Source: an uncultured Rhodospirillaceae bacterium
GTDB taxonomy: Bacteria > Pseudomonadota > Alphaproteobacteria > Rhodospirillales > Casp-alpha2
DNA: 64,000 bases
Assembly: GCA_913030825.1 (NCBI GenBank)
Contig: CAJWCU010000020.1
Span: 1-64,000 of the forward strand
Direction: 5' to 3'
Positions 8,323 to 17,225 of this stretch are shown piece by piece; position 1 is the first letter of the stretch, and each line of letters begins with the position of its first letter. Both the position numbers and the translations under genes were made by a program. The notes beneath the pieces were generated by a model. That model saw only the letters and a program-made list of their open reading frames with translations, ran no database searches and had not been told where the DNA came from.

Positions 8323-8898
8323 ATGTCATGGAGCCTGTACGACGAGGCAGGACACCGGGAATACCTCACCGATGCCGAACGTCAGGCATTCATGCGCGCG
8401 GCCAAGCGCTGCGAGCCGGATGTGTTCACCTTCTGCTGGGTCTTGAAGGAAACCGGCTGCCGGTTGTCGGAAGCCCTGGCGCTTACCGTCGACCGGATCG
8501 ACTTCGAGGCCGGCGTCATCATCTTCTGGACGCTCAAGAAGCGAGGCAAGGGCAGTCACCGCGCCGTGCCGATTTCGCGCCAGCTTCTGGACAAGCTCGA
8601 AAAGGTGCATGACCTACACGCGCGCCAGCACAAGCGCGAGAAAGGGCGTCTTTGGCCATGGTGCCGGATGACCGGCTACCGGCGGGTCAAGGAAGTCATG
8701 GAACAGGCGGGCATCGAAGGGCCGCACGCAACGCCGAAGGGGCTACGGCATGGGTTCGGCGTGGCCGCGCTCGAACGCGGCGTGCCGCTCAACATGCTTC
8801 AGAAGTGGCTCGGCCATGCGGACATGGCGACCACCGCGATTTACGGGAACGCGGTCGGTCTCGAAGAGCGCCACATCGCGGAAAGGCTATGGGATTGA
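8323..8898 (+). CDS. Compact tyrosine recombinase (catalytic domain only)
   Basis: The 191-residue protein is essentially the catalytic domain of the phage-integrase family. Candidate active-site residues are R47 (TGCRLSE), K72/K73 in the beta-hairpin (LKKRGKG), R142 (KGLRHG), H165 (WLGHAD) and Y174 (AIYGN). The usual His of the HxxR box is Lys139. There is no core-binding or arm-binding domain, so it resembles short plasmid recombinases used for multimer resolution or cassette movement. ATG 8323 is chosen over 8272 because the conserved part begins right after it. It is flanked by inverted 27-bp sites 748 bp apart end to end. Confidence 0.88.
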   Translation: MSWSLYDEAGHREYLTDAERQAFMRAAKRCEPDVFTFCWVLKETGCRLSEALALTVDRIDFEAGVIIFWTLKKRGKGSHRAVPISRQLLDKLEKVHDLHARQHKREKGRLWPWCRMTGYRRVKEVMEQAGIEGPHATPKGLRHGFGVAALERGVPLNMLQKWLGHADMATTAIYGNAVGLEERHIAERLWD

Positions 8899-8933
8899 AG
8901 GGGGTCAGCTGGCTCAACCAGAGGGTTGACCGC

Positions 8934-8960
8934 TGTTACAGTAATAGGCAGTTTGTCACT
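8934..8960. repeat. Right inverted recombination-site-like repeat
   Basis: The site reads TGTTACA (8934-8940), a 13-bp centre containing TAATAGGCA, then TGTCACT (8954-8960). Its reverse complement aligns with 8213-8239, including the identical AGTGACA and TGCCTATTA blocks. From 8961 to 9227 there is no gene, and nothing else is recognised there. Confidence 0.65.
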
Positions 8961-9227
8961 TTAAAATTCGCATGTAAACACAATAGGTTAGAGCCCTTGA
9001 TTTCGCCGGCATAGAGAATCCCCACGCTTGCCGCAGCATCAATTCCAATGAATCTGAGGCCCGGTGCCATTACGTCGTGGAGTTGCGATCCAGCGCCGGC
9101 ACTTGCGGCAACCACTTCCGGTTGACGTGCATTCTGCTTTTAAACGCTGCATAATGCTTCCCGCCGCTCCAGATCAAAGGCGGAGTCTGCCGCCGCTTGG
9201 GAGAGGCATTGCATGCGGGAGGGGGCA

Positions 9228-11177
9228 ATGAGAATCCGCACGGTACGTATCCGTAATTTTCGCGGCTTCGAGGACGAAACCTTCCATTTTGATTCGCATA
9301 CCTGTTTGCTCGGACCAAATGGCGCCGGCAAGTCTACTGTGCTGGCTGCCTTGAACGTGTTTTTCCAGGAGCCCAGTAGCACGACGGATGTAACATCCCT
9401 GTCCGCCGAGGATTTTCACAACGAGAACACCAAAGATCCGGTCGAGATTACCGTCACATTCTGTGACCTGCCGGAACAGGCACAGCAGGAGCTCGGCCAT
9501 TACGTCCGTCACAACGAACTGATTGCGACCGCCGAGGCACAATATGAACCGGCCACGGGGCGAGCACCGGTTCAGCGCTTCGGCGAACGGCTGATCTTCG
9601 AGAAGTTCGCCCCCTTCTTCGAAGACGATAAGAACAAGGCCAAGGTCGATGCCTTGCGTGACCGCTTCAATGAAATCACTGCTGGCGTGGAAGGGGTCCC
9701 GGACCTAGGAGCAAAGCCGACAAAGCAGCAGATGATTGATGCACTGCGGGGCTATGAAGAGGGTAATCCGGACAAATGCAATCCGTCGAGAAGCTCGGAT
9801 CTCTTCTACGGTCCGACGAAGGGCAAGCACAAGCTCGACCCGTTCATTCAATGGGTCTACCTGCCGGCAGTAAAGGAGGCCTCTGAAGAAGCGGAGGAAG
9901 CCGGCAATACCGCGCTGGGCAAGCTGCTTCAACGCACCGTCCGAAAGAAGATCGATTTCGACGACGCCCTGAACGCGTTGCGTCAGAAGACACGGCAAGA
10001 ATACGACGCCCTCCTTGAAAACGAACAAGAAGCGCTGAAGGATATCTCGAAGCGGCTTGCCGACCGGCTTGCGACATACTCCCATTCCAACGCCAGCCTG
10101 GAGGTCATCTGGCTTCAGGGCAGCGAGAAGTCCGTCGCCATCAACGACCCCAAGGCAACTATCAGAGCGCAGGAAGGTATTTTCAAAGGCAGCCTTCCGC
10201 GGTTCGGCCACGGATTACAACGCTCCTTCCTCCTCGCCATCCTTCAGGAGCTGGCGCTGCTCGAAGCCGAACCCGAGGAAGGCGAAGACCATGAACAGCC
10301 CACACTGATCTTCGCCTGCGAGGAGCCTGAGCTCTACCAGCACCCGCCCCAGGCCAGGCACCTGAACAACGTCCTGCACACGCTTTCCCAAAGTGCCAGT
10401 CAGGTTCTTCTGACCACCCACAGCCCCTATTTCGTGTCCGGCGAAGCGTTCGAAGAAGTGCGGCTTATCCGCAAGGAAAACGCTTCCGGCAAAAGCAGCG
10501 TCCGACATACGGATTTCGAGCGATACTCGAATCGTATCGCCGCCATCACAGGTAAGAAACCGGACAAGCCTGCCGTCGCGCGTGCGAAGCTCTACGCCGC
10601 GCTTCAGCCGGAACGATCGGAGATGTTTTTCTGCAACAAGGTTGCTCTGGTCGAGGGGATTGAGGATCGTGCGTACATCGCTGCGGCCCTCATGCTTGAC
10701 GACAAATGGGATGGAGTTCGCCGCGCCGGCCTGCACATCGTCCCCGCTGACAGGAAGTCCGGCATCCTTCAGATGTTGGTTATCGGCCAGGAGTTGGACA
10801 TACCTACCTTCGTCGTCTTCGATGCCGACGGCGACGTCACGCACGAACAGCACCGCGCCGACCATGAGCGCGACAACACGCATTTGATGAAGGCACTCGG
10901 TATAGACGCCCCGCCATTTCCTGAAGCAGCGCTCTGGGGCGATTCCTACGCCATCTGGCCGACGCAGATCGGCGCGCAGGTCAAAGGCGAGATCGGCGAT
11001 AAGTCGTGGACGGACCTGACAAACAAAGCGCGACAGGTCTTCGACCCCGGCGCGGGAGGTCTGGCGAAGAACCCGCTTTTCATCGCCGAAACGCTCCGGC
11101 TGGCCTGGGAAGAAGGCAACAAGCCACCTTCACTCACACAGCTGAGCGAGCGTTTGGCTGGCTTTGCGTCTGCTTAG
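9228..11177 (+). CDS. OLD-family ATP-dependent nuclease (ABC ATPase + TOPRIM)
   Basis: The 649-residue protein starts with a RecF/OLD-like ABC ATPase: MRIRTVRIRNFRGF, Walker A GPNGAGKST at 29-37. A long insertion follows, then the late ATPase part (FACEEPELYQHPPQ, TTHSPYFVSG). The C-terminal third is a TOPRIM nuclease domain with the metal-binding Glu in LVEGIEDRAYIAAAL and the DxD pair in FVVFDADGD. OLD proteins are anti-phage nucleases; GajA of Gabija is one branch but needs a UvrD-like partner, absent here. ATG 9228 follows GGGAGGGGG; the in-frame ATG at 9213 is an alternative. The KTSC gene begins 9 bases downstream, implying an operon. Confidence 0.9.
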   Translation: MRIRTVRIRNFRGFEDETFHFDSHTCLLGPNGAGKSTVLAALNVFFQEPSSTTDVTSLSAEDFHNENTKDPVEITVTFCDLPEQAQQELGHYVRHNELIATAEAQYEPATGRAPVQRFGERLIFEKFAPFFEDDKNKAKVDALRDRFNEITAGVEGVPDLGAKPTKQQMIDALRGYEEGNPDKCNPSRSSDLFYGPTKGKHKLDPFIQWVYLPAVKEASEEAEEAGNTALGKLLQRTVRKKIDFDDALNALRQKTRQEYDALLENEQEALKDISKRLADRLATYSHSNASLEVIWLQGSEKSVAINDPKATIRAQEGIFKGSLPRFGHGLQRSFLLAILQELALLEAEPEEGEDHEQPTLIFACEEPELYQHPPQARHLNNVLHTLSQSASQVLLTTHSPYFVSGEAFEEVRLIRKENASGKSSVRHTDFERYSNRIAAITGKKPDKPAVARAKLYAALQPERSEMFFCNKVALVEGIEDRAYIAAALMLDDKWDGVRRAGLHIVPADRKSGILQMLVIGQELDIPTFVVFDADGDVTHEQHRADHERDNTHLMKALGIDAPPFPEAALWGDSYAIWPTQIGAQVKGEIGDKSWTDLTNKARQVFDPGAGGLAKNPLFIAETLRLAWEEGNKPPSLTQLSERLAGFASA

Positions 11178-11186
11178 GGGGCCGCC

Positions 11187-11399
11187 ATGGAACGCACACG
11201 GGTATCGTCCAGCAATATTCGCTCAATCGGGTACGACGCGCAGAACGAGGTCCTTGAGGTCGAGTTCGTCAATGGCGGCATTTACCAATATTTTGGCGTG
11301 CCTAAAAACATATACGAAAGGCTGATGGCCGCCTCATCGAAGGGGCGTTTTCTCAGCACGCACATCCGTGACAGGTACAGAACGAGGAAGATTCGATAG
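11187..11399 (+). CDS. KTSC domain protein
   Basis: This 70-residue protein is one KTSC domain (PF13619): VSSSNIRSIGYDAQNEVLEV, then FVNGGIYQYFGVPKNIYERL and a basic C-terminus. KTSC modules are thought to bind nucleic acid, but no biochemical role is firmly established. It begins 9 bases after the OLD nuclease stop, so it is probably co-expressed and may be a partner or nucleic-acid-binding accessory. From 11400 to 11536 no gene is seen. Confidence 0.85.
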   Translation: MERTRVSSSNIRSIGYDAQNEVLEVEFVNGGIYQYFGVPKNIYERLMAASSKGRFLSTHIRDRYRTRKIR

Positions 11400-11536
11400 T
11401 CTTTCCGGGTAAGTGCCCTTGAGCCTTTGCACGCGATCGAGGGTGACTTCGTACCCTCTCCGGCCGATTCTCAATCAAGTATGACGATCTGCCTTGGGAT
11501 GCTCGCGACCACCGGATCGCCAAAAACAAATCGCAC

Positions 11537-12838
11537 TCAGCGCCCAGCGCGCTTCGATGCAATTTCGTCGAGATAGTTCGGCCTCTCGATGCCGCTCTTG
11601 TCGAAGAGCTTCACAAAAAACGGCTTCAGGGACTGGATGGCCGTTGCGCCCGGCGCATGAATGCCCTCGTCTTCGATAACGTCCGGTATACAACGCCCGA
11701 CGCCGTTCGGCGGCATGACCTGGTGCGAAGGCACCGGGAAACAGATTGGCCGGCCCTTGAGACCTTCCATGCCGGCGATCCACCGGTACGGCTGCTCAAT
11801 ACCAAGCCGGCCGATGAAATCCGAGAATCTGCCGAACGCGGTGACGAACCGATCCTCGACATACGGGATTGCCTGCCCCTTCGTCCGCTCCAGCAGGTAC
11901 GTGTCTATGCTCCAGACCTCGCCCGTCTCGAATGCGAACACGACTGACTGGGTTTCACTCGCATTGTTGCTTTCGACCGCATATAGCCCAAAACCATCTT
12001 CATGGCGCATATAGTTGAAGCTCGTGAACCCTTCGGTACCGAGTGGCAGCAGTGTTTTATCGGATTGTGTGGCCAGGCGTTCCAGTTCAGTGATTGGCCA
12101 TGTCCGCTGCGGGTCAAATTGCGGCATCAGGCGCAGCCACATTGCGGCACCATCTGTTAAATGGACTTCCTCACTTCCTGCGGTGCCGAGAAAGCGCTCG
12201 TGGGCATACGCCACCGGCTCACCCTTCGGCCTGAACCGCGCTGGGCCGTCCTGCGCATCCTTTGACGGAAAGGGTGGCGGCTCCGGAGGCTTCGGTAGCG
12301 AAGACATAAACTCTTCACTGCTCAGCACCGCCCTGATGGCGCTCTCCAACGCGCCGGCCAACTTCGCGCGCTCGCTCTTGCGGTGCTCTTTATCGGCGCC
12401 ATCGGGCAGGTCGTAGGTAATCGGATTGCGCAAATGGCGAAGGTCGAACGGCATGGCCTCGGCCTTCGGTTCACCATGAGCGATATTCATTACCGGGACC
12501 ATGTGCGCATGACCATGCCTCTTAAGCGCCCAGCCATATTCGATCATCACATTCGGATTCGGTGTCGGTCTGCCGTCAAGACGCTTGCCGACAAATGTCA
12601 CGTCGGGGATGAAAACAGCGGCTTCGTCGATCTTCCGAAAAATCGTATCGACGATCGGCGGGCTACCCGGTACGCCCTTTGTATCCCTGTCGACTTCGAG
12701 CCCCTCGCGGATTGCTTCTTCCAGTTCAACGTCCCCAGAGATTCTGGCAATCGCACGCTCAAGGGCGCGTTCGATAAAATTGCGTCCCTCCCGCGTTGGC
12801 GTGTCAGCTTGCCAGGAATAGAAAACCCTTATTGCCAC
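11537..12838 (-). CDS. TIR-like domain protein, putative defence effector
   Basis: This 433-residue protein starts VAIRVFYSWQADTPTREG, the opening strand of a TIR-like / nucleotide-binding fold also seen in bacterial defence genes. E100 in NVMIEYGWALK occupies the place of the catalytic Glu of TIR NADases. The region from about 210 to the end has no family I recognise and could be a sensor domain. GTG 12838 has GAAGGA about 10 bases upstream; an in-frame ATG at 12910 would add 24 residues. It converges on the OLD/KTSC pair. NADase or anti-phage activity is inference. Confidence 0.75.
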   Translation of the reverse strand: MAIRVFYSWQADTPTREGRNFIERALERAIARISGDVELEEAIREGLEVDRDTKGVPGSPPIVDTIFRKIDEAAVFIPDVTFVGKRLDGRPTPNPNVMIEYGWALKRHGHAHMVPVMNIAHGEPKAEAMPFDLRHLRNPITYDLPDGADKEHRKSERAKLAGALESAIRAVLSSEEFMSSLPKPPEPPPFPSKDAQDGPARFRPKGEPVAYAHERFLGTAGSEEVHLTDGAAMWLRLMPQFDPQRTWPITELERLATQSDKTLLPLGTEGFTSFNYMRHEDGFGLYAVESNNASETQSVVFAFETGEVWSIDTYLLERTKGQAIPYVEDRFVTAFGRFSDFIGRLGIEQPYRWIAGMEGLKGRPICFPVPSHQVMPPNGVGRCIPDVIEDEGIHAPGATAIQSLKPFFVKLFDKSGIERPNYLDEIASKRAGR

Positions 12839-12910
12839 GCTTCGATATCCTTCACCGTCAACCGCATCCCGTCCTTCACTCTCCGATACCGGCGACCATG
12901 GCCTGACCAC

Positions 12911-13426
12911 GGCGCCTCAAGATTGTCCTCAGTAAAAACCATTCCGGTTGATTATTAAATCCAGAAGGGGGAAGTCTCCCCCTCGCGGCAACCCGCCACA
13001 GGCGGTTTTTCGCTACCCCTTCGAGCGGGTGACAGCCCCCGCAACGCCCCCGTTGAGGCGCCGATCCGGGACCCGCGCTTTGCTGCCCCGACCGGCGCAG
13101 AAGGCCGTCCCTTCGGTCCGAGGTTTCTTGTACGCGCACGTCTCGTGCGCTTGACCCTCCTTCTCCAGCTTACGCCGGCCGTGACGGGCTTGAGGAAAAG
13201 GGGGCCGTCCGGCCCCGCCCGCTCCATTCCACCGGCATGCTGCCGGTGTCCCGTGTTGGGCCGGGCTTGACGCCCCAAGGGGCGGCCCCCTTTCCGCCCG
13301 CCACTGGGCCGGCGCTCGCCGCACTCCCTCCACTTTGCCGATCCGTTTTGACGCTCGCCGCTGGGCAGAGGGTCAGGCGCGGGGCGTGTGCCCTGCGGGC
13401 AAATGAACAAACGGAGGGAATAACGA
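12911..13426. other. GC-rich intergenic region with several hairpins
   Basis: About 0.5 kb without a credible gene lies between the TIR-like gene and the plasmid housekeeping block. It contains several short inverted repeats, for example GGGGCCGTCCGGCCCC near 13200 and ACCGGCATGCTGCCGGTG near 13233. It ends with the ribosome binding site GGAGGG for the gene at 13427. It lacks the block order of the three leader repeats found elsewhere in the element. A long structured leader or a decayed gene are both possible. Confidence 0.5.
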
Positions 13427-13786
13427 ATGGAACTTCTGACCAAAGAGCAGCGCAAGCGGATGCTGGCCAACGGCGAAGCCAATGCCGAGTGCATCGCCGA
13501 GGACGGCAACACCCACGATTTTTGGCCTGTGGTGAAGCTGTTCACGCCGGACGCGGGCGCGACATGGCTTTTAACCGAAATCGACCCGGACGAGCCGGAC
13601 ATCGCCTTCGGGCTTTGTGACCTTGGTATGGGGTGCCCGGAATTGGGCAGCGTTCGGCTGTCCGAGATTGCCGCCATCCGTGGCCGTCTGGGCTTGCCGG
13701 TTGAGCGCGACCGGCATTTCAAGGCGACCAAGAGCCTGACCGCCTACGCCGACGAGGCACGCACCCTTGGCCACATCAAGGCATAG
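13427..13786 (+). CDS. DUF2958 family plasmid protein
   Basis: The 119-residue product matches the DUF2958 family widely carried on conjugative plasmids and ICEs. The start is MELLTKEQRKRMLANGE, then FWPVVKLFTPDAGATWLLTEIDPDEPDIAFGLCDLG and LGSVRLSEIAAIRG. Its function is unknown. GGAGGG precedes the ATG. It heads a tight co-directional series of small genes leading to the ParB-like gene. Confidence 0.85.
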   Translation: MELLTKEQRKRMLANGEANAECIAEDGNTHDFWPVVKLFTPDAGATWLLTEIDPDEPDIAFGLCDLGMGCPELGSVRLSEIAAIRGRLGLPVERDRHFKATKSLTAYADEARTLGHIKA

Positions 13787-13796
13787 GGGGCGGCAG

Positions 13797-14114
13797 ATGA
13801 AAGCAATCCTCACGAAAGGCTACGTAGCGGACGGTTTGGAATACGGCTTCGATTTTCCCAACGAAATCGAGGCCACCGTCACCCCGGAACTGCAATCCCG
13901 CATCGAGCAGGCCAGCACCCTGCTGGCGGACGGCATCCATCACATCGCCATCAGCGACAGGGGGCTGGATTACGACATCGGCAACGACTTCCGCGTCGGC
14001 TTTTCCAGCATCGAGGTCAGCAAGTACGGCCTCACCCTCTCCCTGCAAGGCAAGCACGATTGCAGCGCGCAGGTCGAATACGAACTGACCATCGGCGGGG
14101 AGGGCGCGGCATGA
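13797..14114 (+). CDS. Hypothetical plasmid protein
   Basis: This 105-residue protein is not recognised. It is rich in beta-prone stretches (GLDYDIGNDFRVGFSSIEVSK) and has neither signal peptide nor membrane segment. It begins 10 bases after the DUF2958 stop, behind GGGGGCGG, and its stop overlaps the next ATG (ATGA). It belongs to the same transcription unit. Confidence 0.7.
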   Translation: MKAILTKGYVADGLEYGFDFPNEIEATVTPELQSRIEQASTLLADGIHHIAISDRGLDYDIGNDFRVGFSSIEVSKYGLTLSLQGKHDCSAQVEYELTIGGEGAA

Positions 14115-14566
14115 GCGTGACCATCAACCATGAAGCGCGCCTGTACGTCATCCCGTGCGGGCGCGGGTTTACGTGCCTTGGCTTTGACGTTGCCAACCGG
14201 CGGGCAAGCGCCGTTGCCGCGTGGCTTGGTAGACCCGACCTGACAGGCGAGGCCGAACCGGGCACGCCGGAACATTTCGCGGCCTATCAGGCATGCATGG
14301 ACGCCGGGCGGGCGCACTATGCCGCCACCGGCGCGCGCTGCAATGCCGAATTACTCCCCGTCCTTTCCGGCCTTGAGGGCTGGCGTGTCGAAGTGACGGA
14401 ACCGGACGGCGGACGCCGCCGCTTCATCGTCGGCAAGTCCACCGGCTGGATGCCCTGCCACCTTGAAATCGCCAGGCGCGACAGCACGGGCGGCCCCGCC
14501 GCCTATGTGCCGGAAGGGGCGCGCGTGCGCGGGCTGTACCGCGCGGACGGGAGGGGCAGGCCATGA
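14111..14566 (+). CDS. Hypothetical plasmid protein
   Basis: The 151-residue product (MSVTINHEARLYVIPCGRGF) is not assigned to a family. It contains several aromatic and Cys residues (FTCLGFDVANR, RCNAELLPVL) and a basic C-terminal half. It overlaps both neighbours by 4 bases in ATGA junctions, strong evidence of translational coupling. It is likely a housekeeping or transfer-associated factor of the element. Confidence 0.7.
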   Translation: MSVTINHEARLYVIPCGRGFTCLGFDVANRRASAVAAWLGRPDLTGEAEPGTPEHFAAYQACMDAGRAHYAATGARCNAELLPVLSGLEGWRVEVTEPDGGRRRFIVGKSTGWMPCHLEIARRDSTGGPAAYVPEGARVRGLYRADGRGRP

Positions 14567-14793
14567 CCCACCAGACCGAAAAGACCCCGGAAGGTGTGCA
14601 GGTGCTGGTGACGGGGGTGCGCCCCGTCACAGACCGCGACCGGCTGGCGATGTTGGCGGCGAGGCCGCTGGCACCGGCCAAGCCGCAAAACCCGCTGAAC
14701 ATCGGCCTGTTTGATGAGGATGCGCGGCGGCAGCTGGACTTGACCGACCTGCTACGGGCGAGCCCGGCACGAAATAACGAAACCACGAAATAA
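14563..14793 (+). CDS. Small hypothetical protein
   Basis: This 76-residue protein (MTHQTEKTPEGVQVLVTGV) starts in an ATGA overlap with the gene before it. It has a conserved-looking middle (PLNIGLFDEDARRQLDLTDLL). Its last codons run through the tandem octamer array at 14768-14815, so repeat number would change its C-terminus. Function unknown. Confidence 0.6.
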   Translation: MTHQTEKTPEGVQVLVTGVRPVTDRDRLAMLAARPLAPAKPQNPLNIGLFDEDARRQLDLTDLLRASPARNNETTK

Positions 14794-14815
14794 CGAAACC
14801 ACGAAACCACGAAAG
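14768..14815. repeat. Six tandem 8-bp repeats before the ParB-like gene
   Basis: Six contiguous octamers follow the pattern (A/C)ACGAAA(T/C/G): CACGAAAT, AACGAAAC, CACGAAAT, AACGAAAC, CACGAAAC, CACGAAAG. They span the end of the preceding gene and run into the purine-rich ribosome binding site of the ParB-like gene. They could be binding sites for that protein (a centromere-like array) or a site of slippage. Confidence 0.75.
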
Positions 14816-14826
14816 GAAACAGAACC

Positions 14827-16587
14827 ATGACCATCGAAACCGTAACCCTTGAGCAGCTTCACCTTAACAAGGCCAACCCCCGCAAGAGCATGGACGCCGC
14901 TGCCCTTGAAGGGCTGGCCGCATCCATCGCCACGGACGGGCTGCTGCAGAACCTTGTCGTGCGCCCCCGGCGCGGCGGCAAAGCCTATGACATCATCTCC
15001 GGCGAGCGGCGCTTCCGGGCGCTTCGACTACTGGCCGAGCGGGGCGACATCGAGAAGTCCTTCCCCGTGCCCGTGGAAATCAGGAAGGGGCTGACCAAGG
15101 ACGAGGGCCTAAGAATTGCCACCGTCGAGAACGTCCAGCGCGAGCAGTTGAACCCCATGGACGAGGCCGAGGCCTTCGCCGCGCTTTTGACCAAGGGCGC
15201 CGACATCGAGGATATCGCCGCCAAGGCCGGTATCGGCACCGCGACCGTGCGCCGTAGGCTGGCGATTGCGTCGCTGTGTGACGAGGCCAAGGAAGAAATC
15301 CGCAACGGCGGGCTTTCCTTGAGCATCGGTGAGGCACTGACCCTGGGCAACCATGACCAGCAGCGCGCCGTGCTTGAGCGGCTCGAGCACGGCTACTATG
15401 ACGCGGACGACATCCGCGCCATGTTGACGGACGAAAAGCCGAGCGTGGCCATCGCCATTTTCGACCGTGCGAAGTACGAGGGCACCTACACCACCGACCT
15501 TTTCGCGGACGACGACACCACCTTTTTCGACGACGCCGAGCAGTTCTTCCGGTTGCAGACGGAAGCCGTCGAGACGCTCGCCGCCAAGTATCAGGGCGAG
15601 GGTAAAGCGGTGGAGGTCATCACCGAGTATCACGTTGCATGGTGGCGCTACCGCGAGGCCGAGGACGGCGAGGCGGGCGGGGTGGTCATCCATTTCGCGC
15701 CCACGGGGCGGGTGGAAGTCCGCGAGAACCTTACCCGCCACGAGGTCAGGGCATCCGTGGTGGACGCAACGGATGAGACGCCCGCAGCGCCGAAGCCGAA
15801 GCCCGAGTACGGCACGCCGTTGAAGCGCTACATCGCCGCCCACAAGACGCTGGCGGTGCAGGAGGCGTTGCTTTCCAACCCGCGCAAGGCCAAGGAGGTT
15901 GCCGTCATCCAGATGATGAACGCCCACGACGGGGCGGGGCGCGTCAGTCTGGACGCGCACCCGGCGCTGGCCTTCTTTGCCGAGGACGAGACACAGCCGA
16001 CCGGCTTTACCGTCATCGAGGCGGAGGCGGAAGTGTTCAACAAGAGCCTCAATCTGGACGCCGCCGAGGCGGGGCAGTACGGAAACTATTTCCGGGGCGC
16101 GTGGGAGCGGCTTATCCGCACCCGTAAGGACGCCGTGACCCTCTACGAGGCGGTGAAGGAATTGTCCGACGACGACCTTGACCGGCTGCACGGCCTGCTA
16201 ACGGTGCTGACCTTCGGGCAGGGCTATATGGACGAGCTCGACACGGGCGACAGTCTGTTCAACCGGGTTGCCGCCGACCTTGAAATCGACATGCGCGACT
16301 ACTGGCGACCGGACGAGGCGTTTCTCACTCGCCGCCGCAAGGACCAGTTGGAGGACATCGCCAAGGAGAGCGGCGCAAGTGCCCGGATGGGCAGAATGAA
16401 GGACTACACCAAGAAGCAGATGGTGGCGGCGCTGGTGAAGCACTTCGAGGCGAGCAGAAACGCGAGCGATAACGCGCCCGAGCACGAGCGCAAAGGCTGC
16501 GACTGGCTGCCCGGCGCCATGCTGTTTCCGGCGGTGACGGCGGACAGCGAGCCGGAGGCCGAGGCAATCGAGGCCGAGGCGGCATGA
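14827..16587 (+). CDS. Long ParB/RepB/Spo0J-family protein
   Basis: The 586-residue protein has an N-terminal ParB N-domain (LHLNKANPRKSMDAAAL, then ISGERRFRALRLLAERG and ATVENVQREQLNPMDEAEAF). A helix-turn-helix DNA-binding part follows (DIAAKAGIGTATVRRRLAIA). It is much longer than typical partition ParB proteins of about 300 residues. The C-terminal half is acidic and unassigned, as in ParB-like nuclease-domain proteins of plasmids and ICEs. No ParA lies next to it; the element's ParA (24454-25101) has a different small partner. It may be a regulator or DNA-binding factor rather than a partition protein. Confidence 0.85.
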   Translation: MTIETVTLEQLHLNKANPRKSMDAAALEGLAASIATDGLLQNLVVRPRRGGKAYDIISGERRFRALRLLAERGDIEKSFPVPVEIRKGLTKDEGLRIATVENVQREQLNPMDEAEAFAALLTKGADIEDIAAKAGIGTATVRRRLAIASLCDEAKEEIRNGGLSLSIGEALTLGNHDQQRAVLERLEHGYYDADDIRAMLTDEKPSVAIAIFDRAKYEGTYTTDLFADDDTTFFDDAEQFFRLQTEAVETLAAKYQGEGKAVEVITEYHVAWWRYREAEDGEAGGVVIHFAPTGRVEVRENLTRHEVRASVVDATDETPAAPKPKPEYGTPLKRYIAAHKTLAVQEALLSNPRKAKEVAVIQMMNAHDGAGRVSLDAHPALAFFAEDETQPTGFTVIEAEAEVFNKSLNLDAAEAGQYGNYFRGAWERLIRTRKDAVTLYEAVKELSDDDLDRLHGLLTVLTFGQGYMDELDTGDSLFNRVAADLEIDMRDYWRPDEAFLTRRRKDQLEDIAKESGASARMGRMKDYTKKQMVAALVKHFEASRNASDNAPEHERKGCDWLPGAMLFPAVTADSEPEAEAIEAEAA

Positions 16588-16593
16588 TTGGTG

Positions 16594-16630
16594 CCCGCCC
16601 CGCCGGGCACATCCGGCGGGGCGGGTTTTT
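16594..16630 (+). terminator. Rho-independent terminator after ParB-like gene
   Basis: A perfect 13-bp stem, CCCGCCCCGCCGG (16594-16606) with its complement (16613-16625), encloses 6 bases and is followed by five T residues. Confidence 0.9.
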
Positions 16631-16698
16631 CCATGCGTTTTTGCCCGCAAGGAATCGCGGGTGTGATATTTTAAAACGATAGTGAAAGGGTTTTTGAA

Positions 16699-17193
16699 GT
16701 GCCGAAAGTCAGCTGGACTTTATATGACGACATCGTGGGATTCTTACAGAAATACAAGGAACGCCTGAGCAGCGACGAATTGACGACGCTGTTCATCGTC
16801 TCGGATGGGTATCTGGTCAAAGAGGAACTGACCCGCAAGGCCATCGAGGACGCGCGCCGCATCATGGCGCGGTACGAGTCAGGGGAGGGCGGCTTCGACC
16901 CGAACGACCGCACCGCCATCGAGGCGGCGCTTGCCGACCCCGACGCCGACAACCCCATCGCTATGGCGATAGCCGAGCGGCTCAAGGAACTGACCGGGCG
17001 CTACTGGCTGAACGCCGAGACGCTGGGCCGGGTGCCGACCGAGCTACTTCTGGTCAAGCCACGGACGGCCTTTGAAGAGATAGTCTACCAGCTGCATTTG
17101 CAGACCATTGCCGACACCACTGGCCAGACGGTCAAGGTGGTGTGGGTTGAGAGCGAGGACGAAGCGGACGCCGCGCCGGTGGCCGCCGAGTAA
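16699..17193 (+). CDS. Hypothetical protein
   Basis: This 164-residue protein starts at GTG 16699 behind GAAAGGG. It is acidic and mostly helical (LQKYKERLSSDELTTLFIV, EELTRKAIEDARRIMARYES) with no signal peptide. I do not recognise a family. It stands alone between two terminators, so it has its own promoter. Confidence 0.65.
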   Translation: MPKVSWTLYDDIVGFLQKYKERLSSDELTTLFIVSDGYLVKEELTRKAIEDARRIMARYESGEGGFDPNDRTAIEAALADPDADNPIAMAIAERLKELTGRYWLNAETLGRVPTELLLVKPRTAFEEIVYQLHLQTIADTTGQTVKVVWVESEDEADAAPVAAE

Positions 17194-17225
17194 CCCCATT
17201 GCCGCCTCGCGGCCCGAATAGAGCC

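Noticed and set aside
9228-11399. Gabija defence system
   Set aside because: Only the OLD/GajA-like part is present; there is no UvrD-like GajB gene, so the name would be wrong.
14768-14815. Tandem repeats as a CRISPR array
   Set aside because: The unit is 8 bp with no spacers and no cas genes occur anywhere in the window.
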